Source of the DNA: Melaminivora jejuensis | GTDB lineage: Bacteria; Pseudomonadota; Gammaproteobacteria; Burkholderiales; Burkholderiaceae_C | Direction: 5' to 3' | DNA: 64,000 nt | Assembly: GCF_017811175.1 (NCBI RefSeq) | Contig: NZ_JACWIJ010000002.1 | Coordinates: 3,344,501-3,408,500, forward strand | Shown: piece by piece, positions 15,052 through 23,862 of the stretch | Layout of the letters: each line of letters opens with the position of its first letter | Numbering within the stretch: the first letter of the stretch is position 1 | Notes under the pieces: model-generated | Databases searched by the model: none | Told to the model about the DNA's origin: nothing | What the model saw: only the letters and a program-made list of their open reading frames with translations | Translations under genes and position numbers: made by a program

Positions 15052-16175
15052 CAGATGACCTCCAGTTCGGCGTTGAGCGCGCCGGCGGCTTTCAGGGCCT
15101 GCAGGATGGCCAGCAAGTCCTGCGGCGTGGCGCCCAGGGTGTTGAGTGCGCGCACCACATCGGCCAGCTGCGGCGAGGCCGGCACCTGCATGACCTTGCC
15201 GGCATCGGCCTGGATGGAGATGTCGCTCTTTTGCGCCACCACTGTCTGGCCGCGCGACAGCGGGTTGGGCTGGCTGATGACGGGCGTGCTGCTGATGACG
15301 ATGGACAGGTTGCCGTGGGCGATGGCCGACGGCCCCAGGGTGACCGCCTGGTTGAGCACGATGGAGCCGGTGCGCGCGTTGATGACCACCTTGGCGGCGG
15401 GCGTGGACTCGGGCAATTGCAGCTCTTCGAGCTCGGCGATGAAGTTCACGCGCGCGCCGGGGTCGAGGGGGGCGCGCACCTGCACGGTGCGGCCATCCAG
15501 GGCGGTGGCGGTATCCGGGCCGGAGCGGGCGTTGATGGCCAAGGCCACCTTGCGCGCGGTCTGGAAGTCCGAGGCGTTCAGGCCCAGGGTGATGGTCTCG
15601 CTGCCGTGCAGCGGCGTGGGCACGCTGCGCTCGACCTGCGCGCCGTCGGGGATGCGCCCGGCGCTGAGGTGGTTGACCTGCACCTTGGAGCCGCCGGCGG
15701 ACGCGCCTGCGCCGCCGACTACCAGGTTGCCCTGCGCCAGGGCGTAGATCTCGCCGTCGGCGCCGCGCAGCGGCGTGGCGATCAGCGTGCCGCCCTTGAG
15801 CGATTTGGCGTTGCCGATCGAGGACACCGACACGTCGATGTGCTGCCCCGGCTGGGCAAAGGCCGGCAGCTCGGCGGTGACGACCACGGTGGCGACGTTC
15901 TTGAGCTGCGGCACGCTGGTGCCCGGCGGCAGCGAGATGCCCATTTGCTGCAGGTAGTTGCTCATGGCCTGCGCGGTGATGGGCATTTGCGTGGACTGGT
16001 CGCCCGTGCCGTCCAGGCCGACCACCAGGCCGTAGCCCGACAGCTGGTTGCTGCGCACGCCCTGCACGGCGGCAATTTCCTTGATGCGCAGGGCCTGCGC
16101 CGGCACGCTGCAGGCCAGGGCGGCCAGCGCCAGCGTCATGACCTTGAACATGCGGGAGGTAGGCAGGGGGTTCAT
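15051..16175 (-). CDS. flgI: Flagellar P-ring protein FlgI
   Basis: P-ring subunit of 374 residues, exported to the periplasm. The signal peptide is MNPLPTSRMFKVMTLALAAL to AQA. The mature start LRIKEIAAVQGVRSNQLSGYGLVVGLDGTGD is diagnostic, as is the C-terminal ADVVRALNTLGATPQDLLAILQALKAAGAL. It is complete, and its stop overlaps the flgJ start by one base. Unusually it is separated from flgH by an extra exported gene and a repeat-rich gap of 317 bases. Confidence 0.95.
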   Translation of the reverse strand: MNPLPTSRMFKVMTLALAALACSVPAQALRIKEIAAVQGVRSNQLSGYGLVVGLDGTGDQSTQMPITAQAMSNYLQQMGISLPPGTSVPQLKNVATVVVTAELPAFAQPGQHIDVSVSSIGNAKSLKGGTLIATPLRGADGEIYALAQGNLVVGGAGASAGGSKVQVNHLSAGRIPDGAQVERSVPTPLHGSETITLGLNASDFQTARKVALAINARSGPDTATALDGRTVQVRAPLDPGARVNFIAELEELQLPESTPAAKVVINARTGSIVLNQAVTLGPSAIAHGNLSIVISSTPVISQPNPLSRGQTVVAQKSDISIQADAGKVMQVPASPQLADVVRALNTLGATPQDLLAILQALKAAGALNAELEVI

Positions 16176-16254
16176 GCCTGCAATTGTCTTGGCCGACCCC
16201 GGCAGGCAAAGCGCGGATAAGGCGGGGGATGGGGGCCTTATCGGGTGTTTTGAG

Positions 16255-16375
16255 GCGGGTGCTCCTTCCCTCGCTGGGGGAAGGTGGGGATGGGGGCCGG
16301 CTGGTTCTGGCGGGCCGTGTGGCGAGGCCGCCGTCGCTGGCCCTCACCCCAACCCTCCCCCAGAGGGGGAGGGAG
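16255..16375. repeat. GC-rich REP-like inverted repeat pair
   Basis: Two palindromic elements, CTTCCCTCGCTGGGGGAAGG with GTGGGGATGG, and CCCTCACCCCAACCC with CCTCCCCCAGAGGGGGAGGG, in opposite orientation. They resemble the pair at 2582-2687. Together with repeat copy E they fill the gap 16176-16492 between flgI and the unknown gene; I see no gene there. Confidence 0.65.
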
Positions 16376-16382
16376 TTGAAAA

Positions 16383-16441
16383 AACCATCAAAACCGCTGC
16401 AAACCCTTGCCAGGTAAGCGCTGGCAGCTATGATTTTTGAA
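16383..16441 (-). repeat. Dispersed AGCGCTTG repeat, copy E
   Basis: On the minus strand it reads ATCATAGCTGCCAGCGCTTA then CTGGCAAGGGTTTGCAGCGG and a T-rich tail. This is one of the best-preserved copies. It lies directly downstream of the unknown exported gene. Confidence 0.75.
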
Positions 16442-16492
16442 GATTCACCACGGCGGCCCGGTGTGGCTCACACGCTCACACGCCCGGGCGGC

Positions 16493-17470
16493 TCACTTGC
16501 GCTTGCGTGCCGTGCGCACCGGGGCAGCGGGCTGGGGCTGGCGCACGCAGTAGTAGTAGCCGTTGGGCACGTCGGCCAGGTGGTTGGCGCGCAGGGCGCC
16601 GGCGCCGGCCTGGGCGCTGGCGGTGTCGTACAGGCCGCCCTGGACGTGGTAGGCACCGGCGGCGCGCAGGGCCACGCCGCCGCCGTGAAAGCCCGCCGCC
16701 TGCGCGGCCTGCAGCTCGTCGGCGCTGGGCAACTGGGCGTCCTGGGTCTGGCACCAGCCCTGCGCCACGTCGCGCGAGACCAGCTGGTCGGCGTGGCCCG
16801 GCGCTGCCGGCAGCCACTGCAGGCCACCGGGCGGCACGCGGTTGGCGGCAAAGCGCGTGCCCTGGAAGTAGTCGAACAGCTCGCGCGCCAGCGCATCGGC
16901 CAGCACCGGCGCCGGCGCCGTCACGGTGAAGCTCTGCGAGGCGCCGTTCCTGAGCTTGACCAAGGTGGCGCTGGCCTGCACCAGCGTGCCCTCCAGCCGG
17001 GTGTAGGTGATGTAGGCGGCCAGGGTGATGCGCCCGGCGCGCGCCTTCAGCTCCTGCGGCGGCGTGGGGATTTGCAGGTCTTCGGGCGTGAGGTCGGAGT
17101 AGTCGAAGCGCAGCTTGGGCTGGGCCAGCCGGGCGGCGCGCGCCAGGCGGTCGAGCTCGGCGATGAGCTGCGCGTTCACGCTGCGCCCGAGCTGGGCCAT
17201 GGCGCGGCGCTCGTGGTGGGCCTGCAGCGCGTCGATGGCGCGCAGCGCGGCGGTGATCTTTTCCGGATCGGCCTTGTCGGCGTGCAGGTCGTCAAAGATG
17301 CGCCGGTCGGCCTCGTACTCGGCCAGGTCGGCGGCGCGGATGACCGGGATGTTGGGCCAGACGGTGAAGGTCTGGCTGGCCGGGTCGCGAAAGTCCTGCG
17401 CTGCAGCCAGCGCTGCCGTGCCCAGCAGCGCCAGCGCGGCGGCGGTGCGGCGCAGGAAGACTCCTCGCAT
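16493..17470 (-). CDS. Unrecognised exported protein between flgH and flgI
   Basis: A 325-residue protein started at ATG 17470, which has a GAGGAG ribosome site at good distance; an upstream in-frame start at 17509 is less likely. It has a signal peptide (MRGVFLRRTAAALALLGTAA to AAAQ). The middle (about residues 45-215) is helical and Ala/Leu-rich. The last 100 residues contain CQTQDAQLPSADELQAAQAAGF and end in GYYYCVRQPQ, resembling DUF1566/Lcl-type domains (WRLPT..EL and a final CVR). I do not recognise a named family. It sits inside the flg operon where flgH and flgI are normally adjacent, so it may be a periplasmic accessory to P- or L-ring assembly, or simply an insertion. Confidence 0.6.
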   Translation of the reverse strand: MRGVFLRRTAAALALLGTAALAAAQDFRDPASQTFTVWPNIPVIRAADLAEYEADRRIFDDLHADKADPEKITAALRAIDALQAHHERRAMAQLGRSVNAQLIAELDRLARAARLAQPKLRFDYSDLTPEDLQIPTPPQELKARAGRITLAAYITYTRLEGTLVQASATLVKLRNGASQSFTVTAPAPVLADALARELFDYFQGTRFAANRVPPGGLQWLPAAPGHADQLVSRDVAQGWCQTQDAQLPSADELQAAQAAGFHGGGVALRAAGAYHVQGGLYDTASAQAGAGALRANHLADVPNGYYYCVRQPQPAAPVRTARKRK

Positions 17471-17505
17471 GGGTCTTTCTCCTCGCTCTCGGTGATTGGG
17501 TATTT

Positions 17506-18222
17506 TCAAAATGGCGTCACGGCATTGAAGGCGCGCGCCAGCCAGCCCACGGCCTGGGCCTCGGCCTGCTCGCCCAGGCCGCGCGAGACCACGCGCACAT
17601 TGGCCACATAGCGCGAGTCGATCACGCTGCCGGCGTGCCCACCTGCGCCGCGGCGCATGTTGCGCGGATCGACGATGCCGGAAAAGCGCAGCACGTCCAC
17701 GCTGCGGTTGACGCCGACTTGTTTTTCGCCGGTGATGACCAGGTGGCCATTGGGCAGCACCTCGGTGACCACGGCGGTGATGAAGCTGCGGAATTCGTTG
17801 CTGCTGGAGGTGTCGCCGCTGCCCTTGAAGTTGCTGCCGTACTCGGCGCCCAGCCTGGAGCGCTCGGCCACCTTGCCCATGAGCTTGTTGGGCAGCAGCG
17901 GCAGGCCGGTGATGCCGCCCTCGGCGCCGGACTGGCGGTCGATGTTGGACTTGCTGCCCTGCTTGGCGTCGATCTTTTCCATGATCTCGATGGTCACCAG
18001 GTCGCCCACGTAGCGCGCGCGCGCATCCTCGAAGCCAGGGCGGTAGCTGGCGGCATGGAACAGGCTGCCGGTGACGGGCGCGCGCACCAGGGGCGGCGGC
18101 GACTCGATCACGGGCAGTTGCGTGGGCAGCACGTCCACGGGCGGCGGCGGGTTGACGGTGGCGCAGCCGGTGGCCAGCGCGGCCAGGGCGGTGCAGCCGA
18201 TCAGGCGCAGGGTGGCATTCAT
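17506..18222 (-). CDS. flgH: Flagellar L-ring lipoprotein FlgH
   Basis: Outer-membrane L-ring subunit of 238 residues. The lipoprotein signal ends in the lipobox LATGC at about residues 16-20. The family core is present: GSLFHAASYRPGFEDARARYVGDLVTIEI, the NIDRQSG segment, and near the C-terminus NGHLVITGEKQVGVN and LRFSGIVDPRNM. The gene follows flgG by 22 bases. Its normal partner flgI is displaced by one gene here. Confidence 0.95.
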   Translation of the reverse strand: MNATLRLIGCTALAALATGCATVNPPPPVDVLPTQLPVIESPPPLVRAPVTGSLFHAASYRPGFEDARARYVGDLVTIEIMEKIDAKQGSKSNIDRQSGAEGGITGLPLLPNKLMGKVAERSRLGAEYGSNFKGSGDTSSSNEFRSFITAVVTEVLPNGHLVITGEKQVGVNRSVDVLRFSGIVDPRNMRRGAGGHAGSVIDSRYVANVRVVSRGLGEQAEAQAVGWLARAFNAVTPF

Positions 18223-18244
18223 GGCGCGGCTCCTTGTGGTGCGC

Positions 18245-19027
18245 TCACAGTTGCGACAGCTTGGCCAGCATCTGGTCGCTGGTCTGGATGGCCTTGGAGT
18301 TCATCTCGTAGGCGCGCTGGGTCTGGATCATGCTGACCAGCTCCTCGACCACGTTGACGTTGGAGTTCTCCAGAAAGCCCTGCTTGATGATGCCCAGGCC
18401 GTTGGTGCCGGGCTGGCCCTGCTGCGGCGCGCCGGAGGCGGCGGACTCGCGGTACAGGTTCTGGCCCACCGGCTCCAGGCCGGCGGAGTTGACGAAGCTG
18501 GACATGGCCAGCTGGCCGATCTGCTGCGGCGTCGGGTCGCCGTCGAGCACGGCGCTCACCGTGCCGTCCTGGCCGATGCTGATGCTCTTGGTGTTGGGCG
18601 GCACGGTGATGCCGGGGGCGATGGGCAGGCCGCCGTTGGTCACCAGGCGGCCTTGCGAGTCCAGCTTGAACGAGCCGTCGCGCGTGTAGCTGGTCGTGCC
18701 GTCGGGCATGGTGACTTCAAAAAAACCGTTGCCGTCGATGGCCACGTCCAGGCTGTTGCCCGACTGCTGCAGGCTGCCCTGGGTGAAGTTGCGGCTGGTG
18801 GCCACCACGTTCACGCCCAGGCCCAGGTGCAGCCCGGTGGGCAGCTGGTTGTCTTCCGTGGTCTGCGCGCCCACCTGGCGCAGGTTTTGGTAGATCAGAT
18901 CCTGGAACATGGCGCTGTTGCGCTTGTAGCCGGTGGTGGAGACGTTGGACAGGTTGTGCGAGATCACGTCCAGCTGGGTCTGCTGGGCGGTCATGCCGGT
19001 CTTGGCAATCCACAGGGAATTCATCAT
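18245..19027 (-). CDS. flgG: Distal rod protein FlgG
   Basis: Distal rod subunit of 260 residues, the usual length. It starts MMNSLWIAKTGMTAQQTQLDVISHNLSNVSTTGYK, has the characteristic internal QDLIYQNLRQVGAQ, and ends with the helix ELVSMIQTQRAYEMNSKAIQTSDQMLAKLSQL. It is 21 bases after flgF and 22 before flgH in the operon. Confidence 0.96.
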   Translation of the reverse strand: MMNSLWIAKTGMTAQQTQLDVISHNLSNVSTTGYKRNSAMFQDLIYQNLRQVGAQTTEDNQLPTGLHLGLGVNVVATSRNFTQGSLQQSGNSLDVAIDGNGFFEVTMPDGTTSYTRDGSFKLDSQGRLVTNGGLPIAPGITVPPNTKSISIGQDGTVSAVLDGDPTPQQIGQLAMSSFVNSAGLEPVGQNLYRESAASGAPQQGQPGTNGLGIIKQGFLENSNVNVVEELVSMIQTQRAYEMNSKAIQTSDQMLAKLSQL

Positions 19028-19048
19028 GGCGGTAGTCCTTTTGGGGGT

Positions 19049-19789
19049 TCAGCCGTTGAGGCTCAGCAGCTGGCCGGCAGCCTTGTCGTCGCTCTCGGCG
19101 GTGGACAGCAGGCGCATCTGCTGCTCAAACTGGCGTGCGGCGGCGATCATCCCGACCATGGCCTCGACCGGGTTGACGTTGGAGCCTTCCAGCACGCCCG
19201 AGCGCATCCGGGCATTGGGGTCGGCGGGCAATGGCTCGCCGCTGGCGCTGCGGAAGGCGCCGTCGTCGCCGCGCCTGAGCGGGTCGTCCGCGCCCGGGGT
19301 GATGAGCTTGAGCCGGCCCAGAGGCTGCGGCGGCTGGCCGTCCTGTACGGCGCTCACGGTGCCGTCGTGGCCCAGCACCACCTCGGCGCCCTGCGGCACG
19401 TCGATGGGCGCGCCGCCGTCGGACAGCACCGGCATTCCCAGCGGGGTGACCAGCTGGCCGGTGTTGGAGATCTCGAACTGTCCGGCGCGGGTATAGGTTT
19501 CGGTGCCGTCCAGGCCCTGCACGGCAAACCAGGCGTTGCCCTCGGCCATGGCGTCCAGGGGGCGACCAGTGGTCATGGCCGGGCCGGAGGTCTCCACGTG
19601 GCCGGATGTCGCCTCCAGCGAGAACACCCGCGTGGTGGCGCCGGTGCCTGACAGCGGCACCGAGCGGAAGTTGTACATCTCGGCGCGAAAGCCCGCAGTG
19701 GAGGCATTGGCCAGATTGTTGGCCAGCACCGCCTGCCGGTTGGCGGCAGCGCTGGCGCCGGTCATGGAGGTGTAGATGATGCGATCCAT
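19049..19789 (-). CDS. flgF: Proximal rod protein FlgF
   Basis: Rod subunit of 246 residues. It opens MDRIIYTSMTGASAAANRQAVLANNLANASTAGFR, the flagellar basal body rod signature, and closes with VEAMVGMIAAARQFEQQMRLLSTAE. It lies between flgE and flgG as in other proteobacteria. Confidence 0.95.
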   Translation of the reverse strand: MDRIIYTSMTGASAAANRQAVLANNLANASTAGFRAEMYNFRSVPLSGTGATTRVFSLEATSGHVETSGPAMTTGRPLDAMAEGNAWFAVQGLDGTETYTRAGQFEISNTGQLVTPLGMPVLSDGGAPIDVPQGAEVVLGHDGTVSAVQDGQPPQPLGRLKLITPGADDPLRRGDDGAFRSASGEPLPADPNARMRSGVLEGSNVNPVEAMVGMIAAARQFEQQMRLLSTAESDDKAAGQLLSLNG

Positions 19790-19827
19790 GGCGGGTCTCT
19801 CGCGGGTGGGGTTTCAGTCGGTCAGGA

Positions 19828-21144
19828 TCAGCGCAGGTTGACGATGGTGGACAGCACCTGATCCTGCGTCTTGATGGTCTGGGCGTTGGCCTGGTAGGCG
19901 CGCTGGGCGGTCATCATGTTGACCAGCTCGGCGGTGAGATCGACGTTGGAGTCCTCCAGCGCGCCCGAGCGCAGGGCGCCGAAGTTGCCGCTGCCGGGCA
20001 CGCCCGTGGTGGCCGGGCCGGAGGCGGCGGACTCGATCCAGTTGTTGCCGCCCACCGGCTCCAGGCCTTGCGTGTTGCGAAACGACGCCAGCGTGAGCTG
20101 GCCTTCGGCGCGCGTCAGGCCGTTGGAGTAGCGCGCCATGATCTTGCCGTCGTCGGCAATGCTGATGCCGGTGAGCGCGCCCGAGGTGTAGCCGCTTTGC
20201 GTCAGGTCGGTCACGGCGAACTTGGTGCCGAACTGGGTCACGGCGGACAAGTCCAGGAAGATGCCGGCGTCGGTCACCGTGCTGTTGTTCAGCGGGTCGT
20301 CCTGGTTGTCGATGGGGCCTGACAGGTTGGGGTTGTTGAGCGAAAGAACGTTAGCCAGGTAAAGGCCTGGCCCGGTGACAGCGCTGTAGGGGTGGGTGGC
20401 TGTGGGGCCAGTGATCTTGCCGTTGTCATCGAAGACAACAGTGCCCAGGGAGGTTGCCGCCGGGTCGAGGGAATCGAAGATCTCCCATTCGTTGGCCGTG
20501 CCGGTCTTTTGGAAATAAAGGTTCACCGGCGTCGCCACGCCCTGGCTGTCATAGACGTTGACCGAAGTGCCATAGGTGGCGCGCGGCGTGGCCGGGATGG
20601 GCGGCGTGGCCGCCGGATCGCCAGCGGCATCCTTGGCGCGGGCATCCAGGTTCAGCGCGGCGGTGATGACGCGCGTGGCCTTGGCCTCGATGGGCTCGCC
20701 GGTGGGCAGGCGCAGCGGGCCGGGCTGGGCGCCCTGCATGACCTGGCCGGTGATCGGATCGACGGGCACGCCCATGACATTGGCGCCGCCGTTGGTGATG
20801 ATGTTGCCTTGCGTGTCCAGCTTGAAGGCGCCATCGCGGGTATAGGCGCGCGAGCCGTCGGGCATCTGCACGGTGAAGAAACCGTTGCCGTTGACGGCCA
20901 CGTCCAGGCTGTTGCCGGTCATGGTGATGCCGCCCTGGTTGAACTGCTGGGCCACGGCGGCAGTCTCTACGCCGATGCCGTTGCGCCCGCCGCCAGCCAG
21001 GCCCATGGCCGAGTTGACCATGGCCGAGAACTCGGCGCGCGAGGACTTGAAGCCCGTGGTGTTGGAGTTGGCGATGTTGTGGCCGATGACGTCAAGGTTC
21101 TTGGCCGAGGCGTTCAGGCCCGAGAGGCCTTGCTGGAAACCCAT
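19828..21144 (-). CDS. flgE: Flagellar hook protein FlgE
   Basis: Hook subunit of 438 residues. The N-terminal rod/hook motif is GLSGLNASAKNLDVIGHNIANSNTTGFK and the C-terminal helix is ELVNMMTAQRAYQANAQTIKTQDQVLSTIVNLR. The middle region is variable with Asn/Thr-rich surface segments. It follows flgD, the hook cap, by about 57 bases. Confidence 0.95.
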   Translation of the reverse strand: MGFQQGLSGLNASAKNLDVIGHNIANSNTTGFKSSRAEFSAMVNSAMGLAGGGRNGIGVETAAVAQQFNQGGITMTGNSLDVAVNGNGFFTVQMPDGSRAYTRDGAFKLDTQGNIITNGGANVMGVPVDPITGQVMQGAQPGPLRLPTGEPIEAKATRVITAALNLDARAKDAAGDPAATPPIPATPRATYGTSVNVYDSQGVATPVNLYFQKTGTANEWEIFDSLDPAATSLGTVVFDDNGKITGPTATHPYSAVTGPGLYLANVLSLNNPNLSGPIDNQDDPLNNSTVTDAGIFLDLSAVTQFGTKFAVTDLTQSGYTSGALTGISIADDGKIMARYSNGLTRAEGQLTLASFRNTQGLEPVGGNNWIESAASGPATTGVPGSGNFGALRSGALEDSNVDLTAELVNMMTAQRAYQANAQTIKTQDQVLSTIVNLR

Positions 21145-21201
21145 GGTGTGCTCCTGCTGCTGTGCTGTGCGGTGAAAAAGGGAAGGGAGGGAGCGGCGGC
21201 C

Positions 21202-21855
21202 TCAGACCACGCCGCGCACGTTGGCGTAGTTGACGACTTCGCCGCCCGACAGGGTCAGCGTGAGCGCGCCGTTGGCCGAGCCGGTGGCCACCACCTGCGA
21301 CTGCATGAAGGGCGTGGCCGCGACGGCCCCTTCCTGGTTGCTGGCGGTGATGCGAAAGCGCAGGCTGGAGGTGTCGCCTTGGTAGCCCGAGGCGTCCCAG
21401 TCGAAGCTGTGCCGGCCCTGCTCCAGTGCGCCCAGCTCCAGCGTGTCCACCACCAGCCCGCCGGGGGTGAGCACCTCGACCTTGACGGCGCCGGCGCTGC
21501 CCGACAGCTCGAACTGGCCCTGGGCCTGGCCGTCATCGCTCACGGACAGGCGGTCGCCCTCGGTCAGCACCGAGCGCCCGATCATGGAGATGCCCTGGAT
21601 CTGCTGCATGGTGTTGAACTGCTCGGCCATGGTCTGCATGGTCAGGTTCAGCGTCTGCAGGCCAGTGACGGTGTTGATCTGCGCCATCTGCGTGGTCATC
21701 TGCGCGTTGTCCAGGGGGTTCATCGGATCCTGGTTGTTCAACTGCGCGACCAGCAGCTTGAGGAAGCGATCCTGCATCGCTGCCGGGTTGGTGTCGGCAT
21801 TGGCCGACGGCCCTTCGTGGACGGTGGCGCTGGCGCCTATGGGGGTGAGGATCAT
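21202..21855 (-). CDS. flgD: Hook-capping protein FlgD
   Basis: Hook scaffold of 217 residues. The conserved N-terminal region has DRFLKLLVAQLNNQDPMNPLDNAQMTTQMAQINTV, and the C-terminal part has the tudor/FnIII-like repeats (GRHSFDWDASGYQGDTSSLRFRI). It is needed to polymerise FlgE and is then displaced. Positioned between flgC and flgE. Confidence 0.95.
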   Translation of the reverse strand: MILTPIGASATVHEGPSANADTNPAAMQDRFLKLLVAQLNNQDPMNPLDNAQMTTQMAQINTVTGLQTLNLTMQTMAEQFNTMQQIQGISMIGRSVLTEGDRLSVSDDGQAQGQFELSGSAGAVKVEVLTPGGLVVDTLELGALEQGRHSFDWDASGYQGDTSSLRFRITASNQEGAVAATPFMQSQVVATGSANGALTLTLSGGEVVNYANVRGVV

Positions 21856-21888
21856 GGGGGTCTCCGGTCAGCAGGCGGGCGCAGGCGT

Positions 21889-22293
21889 TTACTGGCCCAT
21901 CTGCAAGGTCTTGAGCAGCAGCGACTTGGCGGTGTTCATGACCTCGACGTTGTTCTGGTAGGAGCGCGAGGCGGAGATCATGTTGACCATCTCCTCCACG
22001 GCGTTGACGTTGGAGTGCGTGACGTAGCCGTCGGCATCGGCCAGCGGGTTGTCCGGGTCGTGTACGCGCCGGCCCGGGGTCTCGGTCTCCTGGATGGCGG
22101 ACACGCGCACGCCGGCGGCGCCCTCGGCGCCCATGGGCGCGGTCTGGAACACCACCTGGCGCGACTTGTAGGCCTGGCCATCGGGGCCGGCCACGGCGTC
22201 CACGTTGGCCAGGTTGCTGGCCACCACGTTCAGGCGCTGCGACTGGGCGCTGATGGCGCTGCCCGAGACATTGAAGATGGTGAACAACGACAT
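21889..22293 (-). CDS. flgC: Proximal rod protein FlgC
   Basis: Rod subunit of 134 residues, started at ATG 22293 (MSLFTIFNVSGSAISAQSQRLNVVASNLANVD). The frame continues upstream, but that part is the shadow of flgB. The C-terminal VNAVEEMVNMISASRSYQNNVEVMNTAKSLLLKTLQMGQ is typical. It follows flgB after 74 bases. Confidence 0.95.
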   Translation of the reverse strand: MSLFTIFNVSGSAISAQSQRLNVVASNLANVDAVAGPDGQAYKSRQVVFQTAPMGAEGAAGVRVSAIQETETPGRRVHDPDNPLADADGYVTHSNVNAVEEMVNMISASRSYQNNVEVMNTAKSLLLKTLQMGQ

Positions 22294-22367
22294 GGTGGGG
22301 AGGCTCCTGGTCGGGTGTCGGCTGGGGGCGGATGAATGACGGGGGAATGACGGAGCGGGCTGGCCGC

Positions 22368-22796
22368 TTACTGGCCCTGGATGGCGCTGAGCATGGTGCG
22401 CGACTGGCCGTTGATGAAGCGCAGCGTGGCCTCGTAGCGCACGGCGTTGTCCACGAAGGCGGCGCGCTCGCGATCCATGTCCACGCTGTTGTTGTCCAGG
22501 CTGGGCTGGGACTGGCGCGCGTAGGCCAGGGTGCTGGTGCGGCTGCCCAGCTCGCCGATGGCGGCGGGCAGCGGCATGTGCTGGGCGTGCGTAGTGCTGG
22601 CGGCGCGCTGCGGGCTGGCGGCGGCGGCCTGCTGGTCGGCCACGGCGCGCATGGCTTCGGCAAAGCGGAAGTCGCGCGCCACGTAGCCGGGCGTGTCGGC
22701 GTTGGCGATGTTGCTCGCAATGGTGCGCTGGCGCTCGGAGCGCAGCAGCAGTGCATTGCCATGCAGTTCCAGTCGCTGGGTCAGCTTGTCGAGCAT
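22368..22796 (-). CDS. flgB: Proximal rod protein FlgB
   Basis: First gene of the flg operon, 142 residues from ATG 22796 (MLDKLTQRLELHGNALLLRSERQRTIASNIANADTPGYVARDF). The C-terminal NSVDMDRERAAFVDNAVRYEATLRFINGQ is the family's. It is divergent from flgA; the 233 bases between them must contain both promoters, but I could not assign a clear sigma-54 or sigma-28 site. Confidence 0.94.
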   Translation of the reverse strand: MLDKLTQRLELHGNALLLRSERQRTIASNIANADTPGYVARDFRFAEAMRAVADQQAAAASPQRAASTTHAQHMPLPAAIGELGSRTSTLAYARQSQPSLDNNSVDMDRERAAFVDNAVRYEATLRFINGQSRTMLSAIQGQ

Positions 22797-23029
22797 GAGA
22801 GGTCTCGCGGGGATGGGTGGCAAACGGAAGAGGAAGGCTCGAAAGGCGTGCCGGGCCTTTGGGGCGTGCAGCGATTGTGGGGATCGGACGGTTTTCCGAA
22901 GGCGCGAAGAAGGCGGGCTTTGGCCGGCTGTTCGCCGCTTTCCGGCGCCGCTGCCGGCCTACAGTGGCAGGCGTGAAAAAGACCCTCCGCCCGGCCCCTG
23001 GCCGGAGCCGGACTGCCCAGGAGCTGCCC

Positions 23030-23773
23030 ATGCCATCCACCGTTGCCCCCAAATCCACGCTGCGCACGCGCCTGCGCCGCGCCGGGCTGGGCCTGTCCCT
23101 GGCGTGCGCGGCACTGGCCGCGCCCGCCCAGCAAGGCAGCGAAGACCTGAGCGCGCTGTCGCAGCGCTGGGTGGACGACGCGCTGGCCCAGGCCCAGGCC
23201 GGCGGCGCCCTGCCGCTGCGCATGGAGGTCGAGGTCGGCGCGCTGGATGCGCGCCTGCGCCTGGCACCGTGCCAGCAGGTCGAGCCTTATCTGCCCGCCG
23301 GCACGCGCCTGTGGGGCCGCTCCCGCCTGGGCCTGCGCTGCGTGCAGGGGCAAACGCGCTGGAATGTCTTTCTGCCGATCACCGTCAAGGCCTTCGGCCC
23401 AGCCTGGGTGCTGGCCGGCAACGTGACCGCCGGCAGCGTGCTGACCGAGGCCGACGCCATCGAGGCTGAGGTGGACTGGGCTGCCGAGCCGGCAGCCATC
23501 ATCGCCAACCGCGATGCCTGGATCGGCCAGACGGCGACGCGCGCGCTCAACCCTGGCCAGGCGCTGCGCCAGAACATGGTGCGCGCGCCCGAGCTGTTCA
23601 AGGCCGGCAGCCCGGTGCGCGTGGTGGTGCAAGGGCCGGGCTACGCCGTGACCTCCTCCGGCCAGGCGATGACCGCCGGATCGGTCGGCCAGACCATCCG
23701 CATCCGCATGGGCAATGGCCGGGTGATTGGGGGGGTTGTTTCCGAGGATGGAACAATCCAGGCCCAGCTTTGA
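23030..23773 (+). CDS. flgA: P-ring assembly chaperone FlgA
   Basis: Periplasmic chaperone of 247 residues needed for FlgI polymerisation. The start ATG 23030 has an AGGAG site six bases upstream; an in-frame extension upstream is not supported. It has a signal peptide (arginine-rich start, hydrophobic core GLGLSLACAALAAPAQ). The SAF domain lies at about 120-190 and the C-terminal domain has VRVVVQGPGYAVTSSGQAMTAGSVGQTIRIRMGNGRVIGGVV. It is divergent from flgB. Confidence 0.93.
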   Translation: MPSTVAPKSTLRTRLRRAGLGLSLACAALAAPAQQGSEDLSALSQRWVDDALAQAQAGGALPLRMEVEVGALDARLRLAPCQQVEPYLPAGTRLWGRSRLGLRCVQGQTRWNVFLPITVKAFGPAWVLAGNVTAGSVLTEADAIEAEVDWAAEPAAIIANRDAWIGQTATRALNPGQALRQNMVRAPELFKAGSPVRVVVQGPGYAVTSSGQAMTAGSVGQTIRIRMGNGRVIGGVVSEDGTIQAQL

Positions 23774-23795
23774 GTCTTTTTGGCCACGTTGGCCC

Positions 23796-23822
23796 TAAAG
23801 TTCTCCCGGCAATGGTCGAATA
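23796..23822 (+). promoter_or_regulatory. Sigma-28 promoter of flgM
   Basis: TAAAGTTC-N11-GTCGAATA, close to the flagellar sigma-28 consensus TAAAGTTT-N11-GCCGATAA (7 of 8 at -35, CG core at -10). It lies just after the flgA stop, 40 bases before the flgM start codon. This fits the usual double control of flgM. Confidence 0.75.
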
Positions 23823-23862
23823 TGTGGCCACTGGCCCCATCCTCGGGGCGGTGGAGAGAGCG

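Noticed and set aside
15052..16347. N-terminal extension of flgJ by over 400 residues
   Set aside because: The extension lies over flgI in another frame. The true start at 15051 overlaps the flgI stop and matches the family start.
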